Of a stretch of DNA of 32,483 nucleotides, positions 7,529 to 15,369 are shown in pieces. The position numbers and the translations under genes were made by a program. Numbering within the stretch: the first letter of the stretch is position 1; each line of letters begins with the position of its first letter. The notes beneath the pieces were generated by a model. The model was not told the DNA's origin, did no database searches, and saw only the letters and a program-made list of their open reading frames with translations. Source of the DNA: an uncultured Oscillospiraceae bacterium (GTDB lineage Bacteria; Bacillota; Clostridia; Oscillospirales; Oscillospiraceae); NCBI GenBank assembly GCA_948766235.1, contig CAQCFX010000014.1, positions 2,862-35,344 of the forward strand, written 5' to 3'.

Positions 7529-9286
7529 TTAGTGCTGTTCAGTTGCGGGCGGCGCTTCCCCTTGGACGGCGGGAAGGGATACGGTGAAAGCGGTGCCCTG
7601 TCCGGCGGCGCTCTCCATGGTAATAGAGCCTCCGTGGGTCTCCACAATCTGATATACAATGGCCAGGCCCAGGCCAATGCCCTTTCCCGAGCCTTTGGTG
7701 GTAAAGAAGGGGTCGAATATCTTGTCCCGCGCCTCCTCCGGGATGCCTGGGCCGTTGTCCGCCACTCGAAGGACAACATGGCTGCCCTGAGCGGCGGTGG
7801 ACACCCGCACTGTTCCGCCCTGCGCGCCCAGCGCCTCAAAGGCATTGAGCACCAGGTTGAGCAGCAGCTGGAACAGCTGGGTTTCATCGCCCAATACATC
7901 CTGTCCTCCACAGGAAAAGCCGGTCTCGATGTGTACGGTTTTGGGCCGCACCGGACCGGCGACCTCCAGCACCTGCTCTGCCAGCCGGTCCGGACTGACG
8001 GCCCGGAATGTCTGCGCAGTATTTTTCCGGGACAGGTTGGACAGTCGGGAAATAATCTTCTTGGCCTTCTGAGACGCCTTGTAGATTTCCAGCGCGTTGT
8101 CATAGGACTCCGTGTCCTCCGCAGGGAGTTTTTCCAAAATGAGGATGCTATATCCCATGATGGGCGTGAGCAGGTTGTTGAACTCGTGGGCGATGCCCGA
8201 GGTCAGCGTACCGATGGTCTCCAGGCGCTGGCGGTGGGCAATCTGCTGGGTCTGGGCGCTGAGCTCCTCCATGGCCCGGGTTTTCTGCCGCAGCAGGTCC
8301 AGCTCCGCCTGGGTCTGCTGGTGATGCCGCCGGGAGCGCAGCAGGAACAGGAGCAGGATGGCCGCGCCCGCCACAACGGCGCCGCTGCACAAAATCATCT
8401 GCACCGCCGCGGATTGCAGCGGCCGGACAATCTGGTCGTAGCTTCCGGCAATGCCCACCGTGAAGCATCCGTTCACATTGTCCGGGGCAGGAAGTATGGC
8501 AATGCGGGCGGTATGGTGCTCTCCTTCAATCAGACTGTCGGCTCGGAAAAAGGCGGCGCCCGGCTGGCCGGATTCCTGAATCTCCAGCATCTGGCGCAGG
8601 CCGGAGTGGGCGTCCGCGTCCAGCGCCAGGGCCTCCTCCACCGTCTCCACATGGACGCCCTGGGCAGTGCGGTGGAAGAAATACTGTCCGGCTGCGTCCA
8701 TCAGCAAAATCTGATCCCGGGTCTCAGCAGCGGACAGCCGCTCAGCCAGAGCAAAAAAGGTCTCGCCGTTGATGACGGCGGCGTATTTGGCGTTTTCCCC
8801 CGGCTGCACCAGGGCCACGCAGAGCTGGCCGCCGCCATCCAGGCACAGCCAGATATCCACGCCGTTGTTTTCCCCCAGCCGGACGATGCTTGTATAGTCC
8901 GTGGGGCCCTCGGTGGACAGCACAGCCGCCCCATCCTGGACGACCAGCATATTTTCCACCGCCTCGGTGCGGGACAGGGGCGTCTCCCGCAGCAGGCGGA
9001 GCAGCTCGTCCGCTCCCTCTCCGTTAAGCCATCTGCGTTCCGCGGTTTTGAAGCCCCAGCGGCTGATGACATACGCCAGGTCAGAGCAGTACCAGTTGAA
9101 ATGCCCGATAATGTTATTGTCCACCGATTGAGCCGTGCGCATCAGCTGACTGTCCTGGCTGTCCACCAGGGTATCCTGGCTGTGACGGAACACAGCCACC
9201 ATCATGAGCAGGCCGGCGATGATAACGGCGGAGGCCATGATGGGCAGCAGGCGTTGAAGCCGGTCTCGATGGGGAGTTTTGTCCAT
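7529..9286 (-). CDS. Membrane sensor histidine kinase
   Basis: A 585-residue two-component sensor. Membrane helices at about 15-33 and 290-315 flank a large extracytosolic sensor region of about 255 residues that I cannot assign to a named domain. A coiled coil leads to the dimerisation domain with the phosphorylated His in GIAHEFNNLLTP (about 366), the HEFNN form used by NtrB- and CckA-like kinases. The ATPase domain has the N box (LLNLVLNAFEAL), G1 (DNGPGIP), F (FDPFFTTK) and G2 (GKGIGLGLAIV) motifs, so it should be active. It diverges from the response regulator at 9368, its presumed partner. It is upstream of, and on the same strand as, the Rnf-type operon but is separated from it by a terminator. 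The signal is unknown. Confidence 0.93.
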   Translation of the reverse strand: MDKTPHRDRLQRLLPIMASAVIIAGLLMMVAVFRHSQDTLVDSQDSQLMRTAQSVDNNIIGHFNWYCSDLAYVISRWGFKTAERRWLNGEGADELLRLLRETPLSRTEAVENMLVVQDGAAVLSTEGPTDYTSIVRLGENNGVDIWLCLDGGGQLCVALVQPGENAKYAAVINGETFFALAERLSAAETRDQILLMDAAGQYFFHRTAQGVHVETVEEALALDADAHSGLRQMLEIQESGQPGAAFFRADSLIEGEHHTARIAILPAPDNVNGCFTVGIAGSYDQIVRPLQSAAVQMILCSGAVVAGAAILLLFLLRSRRHHQQTQAELDLLRQKTRAMEELSAQTQQIAHRQRLETIGTLTSGIAHEFNNLLTPIMGYSILILEKLPAEDTESYDNALEIYKASQKAKKIISRLSNLSRKNTAQTFRAVSPDRLAEQVLEVAGPVRPKTVHIETGFSCGGQDVLGDETQLFQLLLNLVLNAFEALGAQGGTVRVSTAAQGSHVVLRVADNGPGIPEEARDKIFDPFFTTKGSGKGIGLGLAIVYQIVETHGGSITMESAAGQGTAFTVSLPAVQGEAPPATEQH

Positions 9287-9298
9287 ATCCCTCGCCCC

Positions 9299-9327
9299 TT
9301 GAAAAAAGTGTTTAAATCAAGTATACT
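9299..9327 (+). promoter_or_regulatory. Sigma-A promoter of the response regulator gene
   Basis: TTGAAA (9299-9304), a 17-base spacer and TATACT (9322-9327) give a near-consensus promoter, with a predicted start near 9334 and a 34-base leader. The opposite strand of the same 80-base gap must drive the kinase gene; a weaker TTTACA-17-TAAAGT can be read there. Confidence 0.75.
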
Positions 9328-9367
9328 TTATCATATTGGGATTTTTGTGTAAAGGAGATTGGAGTTC

Positions 9368-10060
9368 ATGGCGCAAAGGCAGGATGCCGTTCTCATTGTG
9401 GACGATGACGAAGCCGTACTCACCATGCTCTACAAGGTCATGAAAAGCAGCGACATCCGCGCAGATACCGCGCGGAACGGACGGGACGCCCTGGAGCGGC
9501 TGGAGCGGGGCAGCTACGATTTGATGCTGCTGGATGTGAATATGCCGGGAATCGACGGCTTTGAGGTCATCCAGACTGTGCGCAGCCGGGGGCTTCAGCT
9601 GCCCATTATCATCGTCAGCGGCCGAAAGGAGGACTATGATACCCTCTACGGGCTGGGAATCGGCGCGGATGATTACCTCACCAAGCCCTTTAATCCCGTT
9701 ACGCTGGGCGCAAAGGTAAAGGCCCTCATCCGCCGCAGCCGGGGCGGATTGCCGGGCGCCAGCAGCGTCATTTCCGCCGGACCGTTCCGATATGATACCA
9801 CGACCCTGCGTTTTTATAAAAACGGACGCGAGATTTCCCTTTCCTCCAAGGAAAATGCCATGATGAAGCTGTTTCTGGACAATGTCAACCGCATTTTTAC
9901 AAAAGATATGATTTATGACCTGGTGTGGGGCTCGTCTATTGTGGATGAGAATGCCATTATGGTCTATATCAACCGCCTGCGGCAAAAAATCGAGGAGGAT
10001 CCGGGCAAGCCCGTTTATATCCAGACCGTACGAGGATTGGGCTACCGTTTTGTGATATAG
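9368..10060 (+). CDS. OmpR-family response regulator
   Basis: A 230-residue regulator with an N-terminal receiver domain: acidic pair in IVDDDEAV, phosphoacceptor Asp in LLDVNMPGIDG, conserved Thr/Ser region IIVSGR, and Lys in YLTKPF. A C-terminal winged helix of the OmpR/PhoB type follows (LSSKENAMMKLFLDN, DENAIMVYINRLRQKI, IQTVRGLGYRF). It should bind DNA as a dimer when phosphorylated by the divergent kinase. ATG 9368 is preferred because AAGGAG lies about 10 bases before it; the in-frame TTG at 9359 is too close. Likely targets are its own intergenic region and possibly the electron-transfer operon, but no repeated binding site was identified. Confidence 0.95.
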   Translation: MAQRQDAVLIVDDDEAVLTMLYKVMKSSDIRADTARNGRDALERLERGSYDLMLLDVNMPGIDGFEVIQTVRSRGLQLPIIIVSGRKEDYDTLYGLGIGADDYLTKPFNPVTLGAKVKALIRRSRGGLPGASSVISAGPFRYDTTTLRFYKNGREISLSSKENAMMKLFLDNVNRIFTKDMIYDLVWGSSIVDENAIMVYINRLRQKIEEDPGKPVYIQTVRGLGYRFVI

Positions 10061-10150
10061 CCGCAGGCATACCAAGCCTGCCGTACGCTGTGCGGGTTTG
10101 CGGGGAGGGCGCGTATCATCAGCGCATACGATGTGCTTCCGCCTTGATTC

Positions 10151-10633
10151 TTATTTATGCTTCAGCGACAACTCATAATAGAAGCGTCCGGCGTTGACAA
10201 CATGGTCAATCTCCTCCTGGGTCAAGGCGCGGACTATCTTTGCAGGATTCCCGACTGCCAGCGAGCAGTCGGGAATGACTGTTTTGGGGGTGACAACCGC
10301 TCCAGCGCCGATTATGCAGCAGCTGCCGATTCTCGCCCCGGAAATCACAACCGCGCCCATGCCAATCAGCGTGTGTTTGCCCACATAGGCGCTGTGCACC
10401 ACGGCATTGTGTCCTACGGTAACGCCATCTTCCAAAATTGTGGGAAGCTTTCCGTCCCCATGGAGGGTCGCGTTGTCCTGCACGTTGCAATATTTCCCCA
10501 GGCGGATTGCCCCGCTGTCGCCGCGAAGCACGGCGCCGTACCATACGGAGCAGCCCTTGTCAAAGGACACATCTCCCATCACATGGGCGCCATCCATAAT
10601 CAAAACATTTTCATTGCTTACTATTTTATCCAT
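10151..10633 (-). CDS. Gamma-carbonic-anhydrase / PaaY-like hexapeptide-repeat protein
   Basis: A left-handed beta-helix protein of about 160 residues built from hexapeptide repeats. The three metal-binding histidines of the gamma-carbonic-anhydrase family are present: one in DNATLHGDG and two in VGHNAVVHS. The Arg-Asp pair in VLRGDSG is typical. Relatives include carbonic anhydrases as well as PaaY and CaiE, the former a CoA-thioesterase tied to phenylacetate catabolism. The gene follows the sigma-54 activator gene by about 20 bases on the same strand, so the two are probably co-transcribed, and the neighbouring operon handles acyl-CoA compounds. A thioesterase or CoA-housekeeping role therefore seems as likely as carbonic anhydrase. 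ATG 10633 is used; GTG 10642, 4 bases from AAAGGG, is an alternative start. Confidence 0.85.
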   Translation of the reverse strand: MDKIVSNENVLIMDGAHVMGDVSFDKGCSVWYGAVLRGDSGAIRLGKYCNVQDNATLHGDGKLPTILEDGVTVGHNAVVHSAYVGKHTLIGMGAVVISGARIGSCCIIGAGAVVTPKTVIPDCSLAVGNPAKIVRALTQEEIDHVVNAGRFYYELSLKHK

Positions 10634-10655
10634 TGTCAACACCAAACCCTTTCTT

Positions 10656-12065
10656 TTATTTGAGTCCGTATTTCTCCAGCTTTCTATAAAACATGGCGCG
10701 GCTGAGTCCGATATGTTCGGCAGCCGATTTTTTATTGCCCTGATACCGGGCTAACGCTTGTTTGAAATACTGCTTTTCAAAGCCTTCCGACGCGGTGCGG
10801 TAGTCCGTCTGGAACAGCGGCGCAAGCGCATCGTTCCCGCCTACATAGTCAGTCAACGGAATGTCGGAGTGGCTGGCAAAATACCCGGAAAAGTCCTCCG
10901 GCCACAGAACTCCCTTCGTCTTCCAAATCATGGCCCGCTCGATTACATTGCGCAGCTCTCTCACATTGCCCGGCCAATCATACAGGGAAAGCAGCCTCAG
11001 CGCCTCGTCGCTGATTTGCTCGATTTCTGTTCCAAGACTGTGATTCAGGCTTTCAATCAGGGACGCGGTGAGGAGGGGCAGGTCCTCCATGCGTTCCCGC
11101 AAAGAGGGCACCTTGATGTTGAATACGTTCAGGCGGTAGAACAGGTCTCTCCTGAATCCACCGGACTCCACCAGCGAGCGAAGCGGCACATTGGTCGCGG
11201 CGACCACCCTGACATCAATGCAGATACTGCGGCTGGAGCCCACGTGCTCGATTTCACGCTCCTGCAGCACACGCAGAAGCTTGGGCTGGATATCAAGGGG
11301 AAGGGAATTAATCTCATCCAGAAAAATGCTGCCGCCCTTCGCCGCCTCAAACTTACCGATTTTTCCGGTCCTTGAGGCCCCTGTAAAACTGCCTCCCTCG
11401 TATCCGAAAAGCTCCGCCTCAGCCAAATTGGGCGGTATTGTCGTACAATTCAGACGCACGAAAGGGCCGCCGGACCTTGCGCTGAGATTATGAACGGCCT
11501 GAGCCACCAGCTCTTTGCCGCTGCCCGTCTCTCCTTCAATCAGAACCACGGAGGAGGTGCCGGCGGCTTTGGCAATCTGCGCCTTTAGGTTTTGTATGGC
11601 CTTTCCGCCGCCAATAATATTGTCAATGGTGTATTTTGTCTGTTGCAGCTGGCTTACTTCGTTTTGATAGTACTCCAGCTGTAAACGGACTTTTTTCATC
11701 TCATGATAGAATTTCCTGGCCTCCTCGCCATTGGTGAAAATAGAATACATCCCAACGCCGATGAGCTCGCCGTTTTTAAACAGCGGCACATAATTTGCCA
11801 CCAAAAACGCAGAGGTTCCCGTTTCTGTCCAAAAGCTCATGCCCGAAATGGGCTTTCGCGTCCGCAGCACATCGTGGACCAGCGAATTGGGAACAAACTC
11901 GCGTACATCATGGCCTTCCATCTCTGCCAAGGCCTTGCCATTTGAGGTATACCGATTTTGCCAGCCTTCATTTACGGCTACATACTTTCCGTCTGCGTCA
12001 AACAGAGCCACCGAACCCATCTGCTGAAAAAATATTTCTTTGAACTCCTGTAGCGCTTGATCCAT
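10656..12065 (-). CDS. Sigma-54-dependent activator with PAS domain
   Basis: A 469-residue bacterial enhancer-binding protein. An N-terminal PAS domain (about 15-115) would sense a small molecule. A coiled linker is followed by the AAA+ domain: Walker A GETGSGKE (178-185), the sigma-54 contact loop GSFTGA (225-230), Walker B IFLDE (247-251), sensor regions and the WPGNVREL motif. A Fis-type helix-turn-helix closes the protein (GNKKSAAEHIGLSRAMFYRKLEKYG). The contact loop has Ser in place of the usual Ala. It diverges from the catabolic operon and a sigma-54 promoter lies between them, so it almost certainly activates that operon in response to the substrate or an intermediate. The length is normal and the motifs are intact. 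Confidence 0.95.
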   Translation of the reverse strand: MDQALQEFKEIFFQQMGSVALFDADGKYVAVNEGWQNRYTSNGKALAEMEGHDVREFVPNSLVHDVLRTRKPISGMSFWTETGTSAFLVANYVPLFKNGELIGVGMYSIFTNGEEARKFYHEMKKVRLQLEYYQNEVSQLQQTKYTIDNIIGGGKAIQNLKAQIAKAAGTSSVVLIEGETGSGKELVAQAVHNLSARSGGPFVRLNCTTIPPNLAEAELFGYEGGSFTGASRTGKIGKFEAAKGGSIFLDEINSLPLDIQPKLLRVLQEREIEHVGSSRSICIDVRVVAATNVPLRSLVESGGFRRDLFYRLNVFNIKVPSLRERMEDLPLLTASLIESLNHSLGTEIEQISDEALRLLSLYDWPGNVRELRNVIERAMIWKTKGVLWPEDFSGYFASHSDIPLTDYVGGNDALAPLFQTDYRTASEGFEKQYFKQALARYQGNKKSAAEHIGLSRAMFYRKLEKYGLK

Positions 12066-12099
12066 ATCCGCCGCCCGCCTCTTTTCATGTGTCTAACTT

Positions 12100-12128
12100 A
12101 GTTTACATGTCTACTTTTGTACGGTCAA
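12100..12128 (-). promoter_or_regulatory. Sigma-A promoter of the sigma-54 activator gene
   Basis: On the minus strand TTGACC (12128-12123), a 17-base spacer and TAAACT (12105-12100) precede the activator gene, giving a leader of about 30 bases. This suits constitutive low expression of the activator. Confidence 0.6.
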
Positions 12129-12154
12129 GCAGGATTGTTGAAAACAGTTGAAAA

Positions 12155-12173
12155 AGCGGAGAAGCGTTCCGCT
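12155..12173. promoter_or_regulatory. Candidate upstream activator site
   Basis: An inverted repeat AGCGGA-7-TCCGCT lies about 120 bases upstream of the expected sigma-54 transcription start, the usual distance for enhancer sites bound by Fis-type HTH activators. It is the only clear dyad of suitable size found in the gap. No second copy was found, so the assignment is tentative. Confidence 0.35.
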
Positions 12174-12260
12174 CCAGTGTATACTTTTTGAGACGCAGAA
12201 TCGGAACCCGTTTCCCGCAAAAGGGCCGCAAAGCGCTGCAATTACAGGCTTTTTTCAACT

Positions 12261-12275
12261 TGGCACGCCCCTTGC
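12261..12275 (+). promoter_or_regulatory. Sigma-54 (-24/-12) promoter of the catabolic operon
   Basis: TGGCACG (12261-12267), four bases, then TTGC (12272-12275) matches the RpoN consensus TGGCACG-N4-TTGCW at every position except the last base (G in place of A/T). The expected start is near 12287, 40 bases before the first ATG. A sigma-54 activator gene diverges from it. Confidence 0.93.
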
Positions 12276-12326
12276 GTATTTGTAAGATGCGAAACGCTCG
12301 TTTCAAATCAAACCGGAGGTGGCAAG

Positions 12327-13106
12327 ATGAAAATCATTGACCTGAGCATCGCAACAGAAAATGACCTTCCCAGCGACCCTCCTTCCACAATTCCCAAAAT
12401 CACCTATCTCACCCACAAGGACAGCGCTGAAATGATGGCGGACGCATACCAGTGCGGACTGGAGGACATTGACGGCTTGGGCTGGGGAACGGAACTGGTC
12501 TCCTTCACCACCCATTCCGGCACCCACCTGGACGCGCCCTGGCATTTCTACCCCACGATGAACGACGGAGAGCCCGCCATGACCATCGACCAGATGCCCC
12601 TGGAATGGTGCATCGGGGACGGCGTGATTCTCGACTTCTCCCACAAGGGCGACGCCTACAAGCTGACGGTAGAGGATTTTCAGGAAAAGCTGGCAGAGCT
12701 GAACTATACCCTCAAGCCGCTGGACATCCTCTTTATCCGAAGCGGCGCCGCGGACCGCTGGGGCAAGGAGGAGTACTTGGTGGCCGGATGCGGCGTGAGC
12801 CGGGAGGCCACTCTCTGGCTGGCGCAGCAGGGCGTGCACATCATGGGCACGGACGGCTGGAGCTGGGATATCCCCCTTCCCATTGCCGCCAAGCAGTACA
12901 GGGAAACCGGGGACAAGTCCCTGCTGTGGGAGGCCCACCGCGCCGGGGCCCACTGCGTATACGGACACATTGAGAAGCTGACCAATCTGGAAAGCGTTCC
13001 TCCCCTGGGCAGCACAATCGTGTGCCTGCCAATCAAGGTCAAAGGCGCCAGCGCCGGCTGGACCCGTGCAATCGCCATTGTTGACGGACCCAATTTCAGA
13101 AAGTGA
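12327..13106 (+). CDS. Cyclase-family metal-dependent hydrolase
   Basis: A 259-residue enzyme of the cyclase/kynurenine-formamidase-like family (Pfam Cyclase type). The metal-binding signature HSGTHLDAPWH (63-73) supplies His63, His67, Asp69 and a further His73; another conserved histidine pair lies near EAHRAGAHCVYGHIEKL. Members hydrolyse cyclic amides, lactones or cyclic diketones, including isatin, N-formylkynurenine and, in phloroglucinol degradation, dihydrophloroglucinol. It is the first gene after the sigma-54 promoter and has a GGAGG site. The six following genes handle beta-keto acids and acyl-CoAs, so I infer that it opens a ring to give a beta-keto acid or its precursor. The exact substrate cannot be read from sequence. 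Confidence 0.88.
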   Translation: MKIIDLSIATENDLPSDPPSTIPKITYLTHKDSAEMMADAYQCGLEDIDGLGWGTELVSFTTHSGTHLDAPWHFYPTMNDGEPAMTIDQMPLEWCIGDGVILDFSHKGDAYKLTVEDFQEKLAELNYTLKPLDILFIRSGAADRWGKEEYLVAGCGVSREATLWLAQQGVHIMGTDGWSWDIPLPIAAKQYRETGDKSLLWEAHRAGAHCVYGHIEKLTNLESVPPLGSTIVCLPIKVKGASAGWTRAIAIVDGPNFRK

Positions 13107-13117
13107 GGTAAATGTTC

Positions 13118-14464
13118 ATGGAGACGATTCGTATTCTGCTGTCGTTCATCGTTCCGCTGGTCCTGATCTTTGTGATGATTAAAAAGAAGGTAGACACCTC
13201 TCTGGCGTTGATTCTGTGTGCCGTAGTTTCCGGCTGCGTTGCCGGCCTGCCCCTCTCCACCACCCTTTCCACAATTAAATCCGGCTTTGGCAGCATCATG
13301 TCCTTGACCGGACTTTTGGTCCTGTTTGGCGTGATTTTTTCCGAATATCTGGAAAAGTCCGGCGGCATTGAGTGCATTTCCAAATACATTGCGAAAAAGA
13401 CCTCCCCCCAGGGAAGCATTTACGCAATCTATATCCTGGGGTATGTCATCTCCATTCCGGTAAACTTCACTGCCGCCGCAGTGATGATGAGCCCCATGGT
13501 CCGTGACCTGTCCAAGCAGACTAAAAAGCCAGTGCAGTCCTATTCCTGCGCATTTTCCGTCTCCTCCTTCCTGACCAACTGCCTGGTGGTCCCCACCCTG
13601 ACGCCCGCCCTGCTGGCGGGCATGGCCGGAATCGAGATGGGTCCGTTTATGGTTCTGGGCATTATAATCTCGCTGCTCACGTCTTTCATTTGCGCACTGG
13701 GCGGCGCGCTGATTTTGGCGAAGAAGTACGGAAGCATTGAGTACACCGGCCAGGCTCCCGAGGAGATGAAGGAGGACAAACGGGCGTATCCCTCGATTAC
13801 CACCGTCATCGCCCTGATTCTCCTGCCCATCCTGCTGATTGTCATCGGCTGTTTCATACCCGGCCTGCTGCCGGCGGAAAGCCTCGCCCGTGACATGGTC
13901 TCCTTCATCGGCGATCCCTCCGTTGCCCTGCTTATCACCATCATTGTGGAGTTCTTCCTGCTTTCCAAGTACTTGGGCGGCAGCATCTCCAGCTCTCTGA
14001 AGGTTTACTCCGACGCTCTGCCCAAGGCCGGCGCCTTCCTGATTATCCTTGGCGCAGCCAACTCCTTCGGTTCTGTCCTCTCCGCCGGCGGTATCGGCAA
14101 CACCCTCCTGGAGCTGACCTCCGGCTGGAACATCAACTCCCTGCTGCTGGCGTTCCTGATTGTAACAATTATTCGCGCCGGTACCGGCGTGATGACAGTT
14201 GCGGCCACGGCCACGCTGCCGCTGATGATTCCTGTCTGCGCGGCCGCCGGCATCCCCATCACCTATCTGGTGCTGGCCTGCTGCCTCGGCTGTGTGGCGC
14301 TGATTATCCCCACCGATCCCGCCTTCTGGATTTATCAGGACGGCTACAAGCTGTCTGTAAAGGACACCTTTATCTCCGTTACCATTCCCGGCACGGCAGC
14401 CGCCGTGATTGGCATTGTCCTCCTGCTCATCACCAACATGATTTTCCCCACATTGGTCATGTAA
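13118..14464 (+). CDS. GntP-type carboxylate permease
   Basis: An integral membrane protein of about 448 residues with 11-12 hydrophobic helices, resembling the GntP/gluconate:H+ symporter family (for example the C-terminal segment TAAVIGIVLLLITN and the loop GAANSFGSVLSAGGIGNTLLE). Family members import gluconate and other hydroxy or keto acids. ATG 13118 is chosen because GAGGT lies 8 bases before it; the ATG at 13112 is too close. It begins 11 bases after the hydrolase gene and is followed by a strong hairpin. It presumably imports the operon's substrate or a ring-opened acid. Confidence 0.85.
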   Translation: METIRILLSFIVPLVLIFVMIKKKVDTSLALILCAVVSGCVAGLPLSTTLSTIKSGFGSIMSLTGLLVLFGVIFSEYLEKSGGIECISKYIAKKTSPQGSIYAIYILGYVISIPVNFTAAAVMMSPMVRDLSKQTKKPVQSYSCAFSVSSFLTNCLVVPTLTPALLAGMAGIEMGPFMVLGIIISLLTSFICALGGALILAKKYGSIEYTGQAPEEMKEDKRAYPSITTVIALILLPILLIVIGCFIPGLLPAESLARDMVSFIGDPSVALLITIIVEFFLLSKYLGGSISSSLKVYSDALPKAGAFLIILGAANSFGSVLSAGGIGNTLLELTSGWNINSLLLAFLIVTIIRAGTGVMTVAATATLPLMIPVCAAAGIPITYLVLACCLGCVALIIPTDPAFWIYQDGYKLSVKDTFISVTIPGTAAAVIGIVLLLITNMIFPTLVM

Positions 14465-14478
14465 TCATTCCATCAAAA

Positions 14479-14510
14479 GTGGTTCCCGCCCCCCATGGGG
14501 CGGGAACCAC
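14479..14510 (+). other. Intra-operon hairpin after the permease gene
   Basis: A perfect 14-bp stem (14479-14492 with 14497-14510) and 4-base loop follow the permease stop. The next bases (AAGCCAAAG) contain no T-run, so complete termination is unlikely. It may protect or cleave the message and so set different levels for the transporter and the enzymes. Confidence 0.6.
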
Positions 14511-14545
14511 AAGCCAAAGCTTTTGAAGAAAGGTAGATGACTGCC

Positions 14546-15367
14546 ATGGCAAAGACAATTATCACGGCTTCCCTGACCGGGACAGCCACACAATCTCCCA
14601 ACCTGCCCATGACGCCCAAGGCAATCGCGGAAGATGCGATTGCCTGCTGGCGGGCCGGCGCTGCAATCGTTCATCTGCATATGCGGGACGACAACGGCTT
14701 CGGCACCATGGACAAGGAACGCTTCCGAGAGACGCAACAGCGTATACGCGACAACTGCGACGCGGTCATCAATATGACCACATCCGGCGAGTTTGACTTG
14801 AAAAACAACAGCGAGGAACGGCGCATGGAGCACATCATCGAGCTTCATCCCGAGATGGCCAGCTTTGACGCCGGTTCAATTAACGTGGTCAACGGCGACA
14901 TATTCGACAACACCACCACGTTTCTCAAAAAGCTGGGCGCCGTAATGCTCCGGGAGGGAATCAAGCCCGAGGTAGAAATCATGGACCTGGGCATGATAGC
15001 CGCCGCGGACTATTACAGAAGCGAAGGCGTCCTGGCCGACCCCGTTCACTACCAGTTTGTGCTCGGATTTTTCAGCGGAGCGCCCGCCACGGTGGACAAT
15101 CTGGTTTACATGAAAAACTACCTGCCCAGCGGCGCCACCTGGTCCGCCTTCGGCATTGGAAAGGCCCATCTTCCAATTCTGTACACCGCGCTCGCCCTGG
15201 GCGGACACGTCCGTGTGGGATTGGAGGATAACATCTACTACCGAAAGGGCGAGTACGCCACAAACGAGCAGCTGGTATCCCGGGCGGCGCGCCTGATTCG
15301 CGAATTCAACAATGAGCCGGCCACGCCGGACGAGGCCAGGGAGATTTTGAAATTAAGGAAGAGGTAA
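14546..15367 (+). CDS. Beta-keto acid cleavage enzyme (BKACE family)
   Basis: A 273-residue TIM-barrel enzyme of the BKACE (former DUF849) family, whose founding member is 3-keto-5-aminohexanoate cleavage enzyme. These enzymes react a beta-keto acid with acetyl-CoA to give acetoacetate and a new acyl-CoA. The zinc ligands are visible: His43 and His45 in IVHLHMRDD and Glu in GLEDNIYY near residue 228. The N-terminal segment ITASLTG...SPNLPMTP and the DLGM and VLGFFSG segments agree with the family. ATG 14546 is preferred over 14537, which is too close to AAAGG. The gene is only 2 bases from pduL. This is the key enzyme of the operon: the chain it removes becomes the acyl-CoA used by PduL, butyrate kinase and thiolase. 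Confidence 0.93.
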   Translation: MAKTIITASLTGTATQSPNLPMTPKAIAEDAIACWRAGAAIVHLHMRDDNGFGTMDKERFRETQQRIRDNCDAVINMTTSGEFDLKNNSEERRMEHIIELHPEMASFDAGSINVVNGDIFDNTTTFLKKLGAVMLREGIKPEVEIMDLGMIAAADYYRSEGVLADPVHYQFVLGFFSGAPATVDNLVYMKNYLPSGATWSAFGIGKAHLPILYTALALGGHVRVGLEDNIYYRKGEYATNEQLVSRAARLIREFNNEPATPDEAREILKLRKR

Positions 15368-15369
15368 AC

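Noticed and set aside
10063..10081. Hairpin GCAGGC-7-GCCTGC after the response regulator gene
   Set aside because: Only six pairs with a 7-base loop and no T-run on either strand; too weak to call a terminator.
12146..12260. AGTTGAAAAAGC (12146-12157) inverted against GCTTTTTTCAACT (12248-12260) near the sigma-54 promoter
   Set aside because: The arms are about 90 bases apart, A/T-rich and differ by one base; this is likely chance, although looping cannot be excluded.
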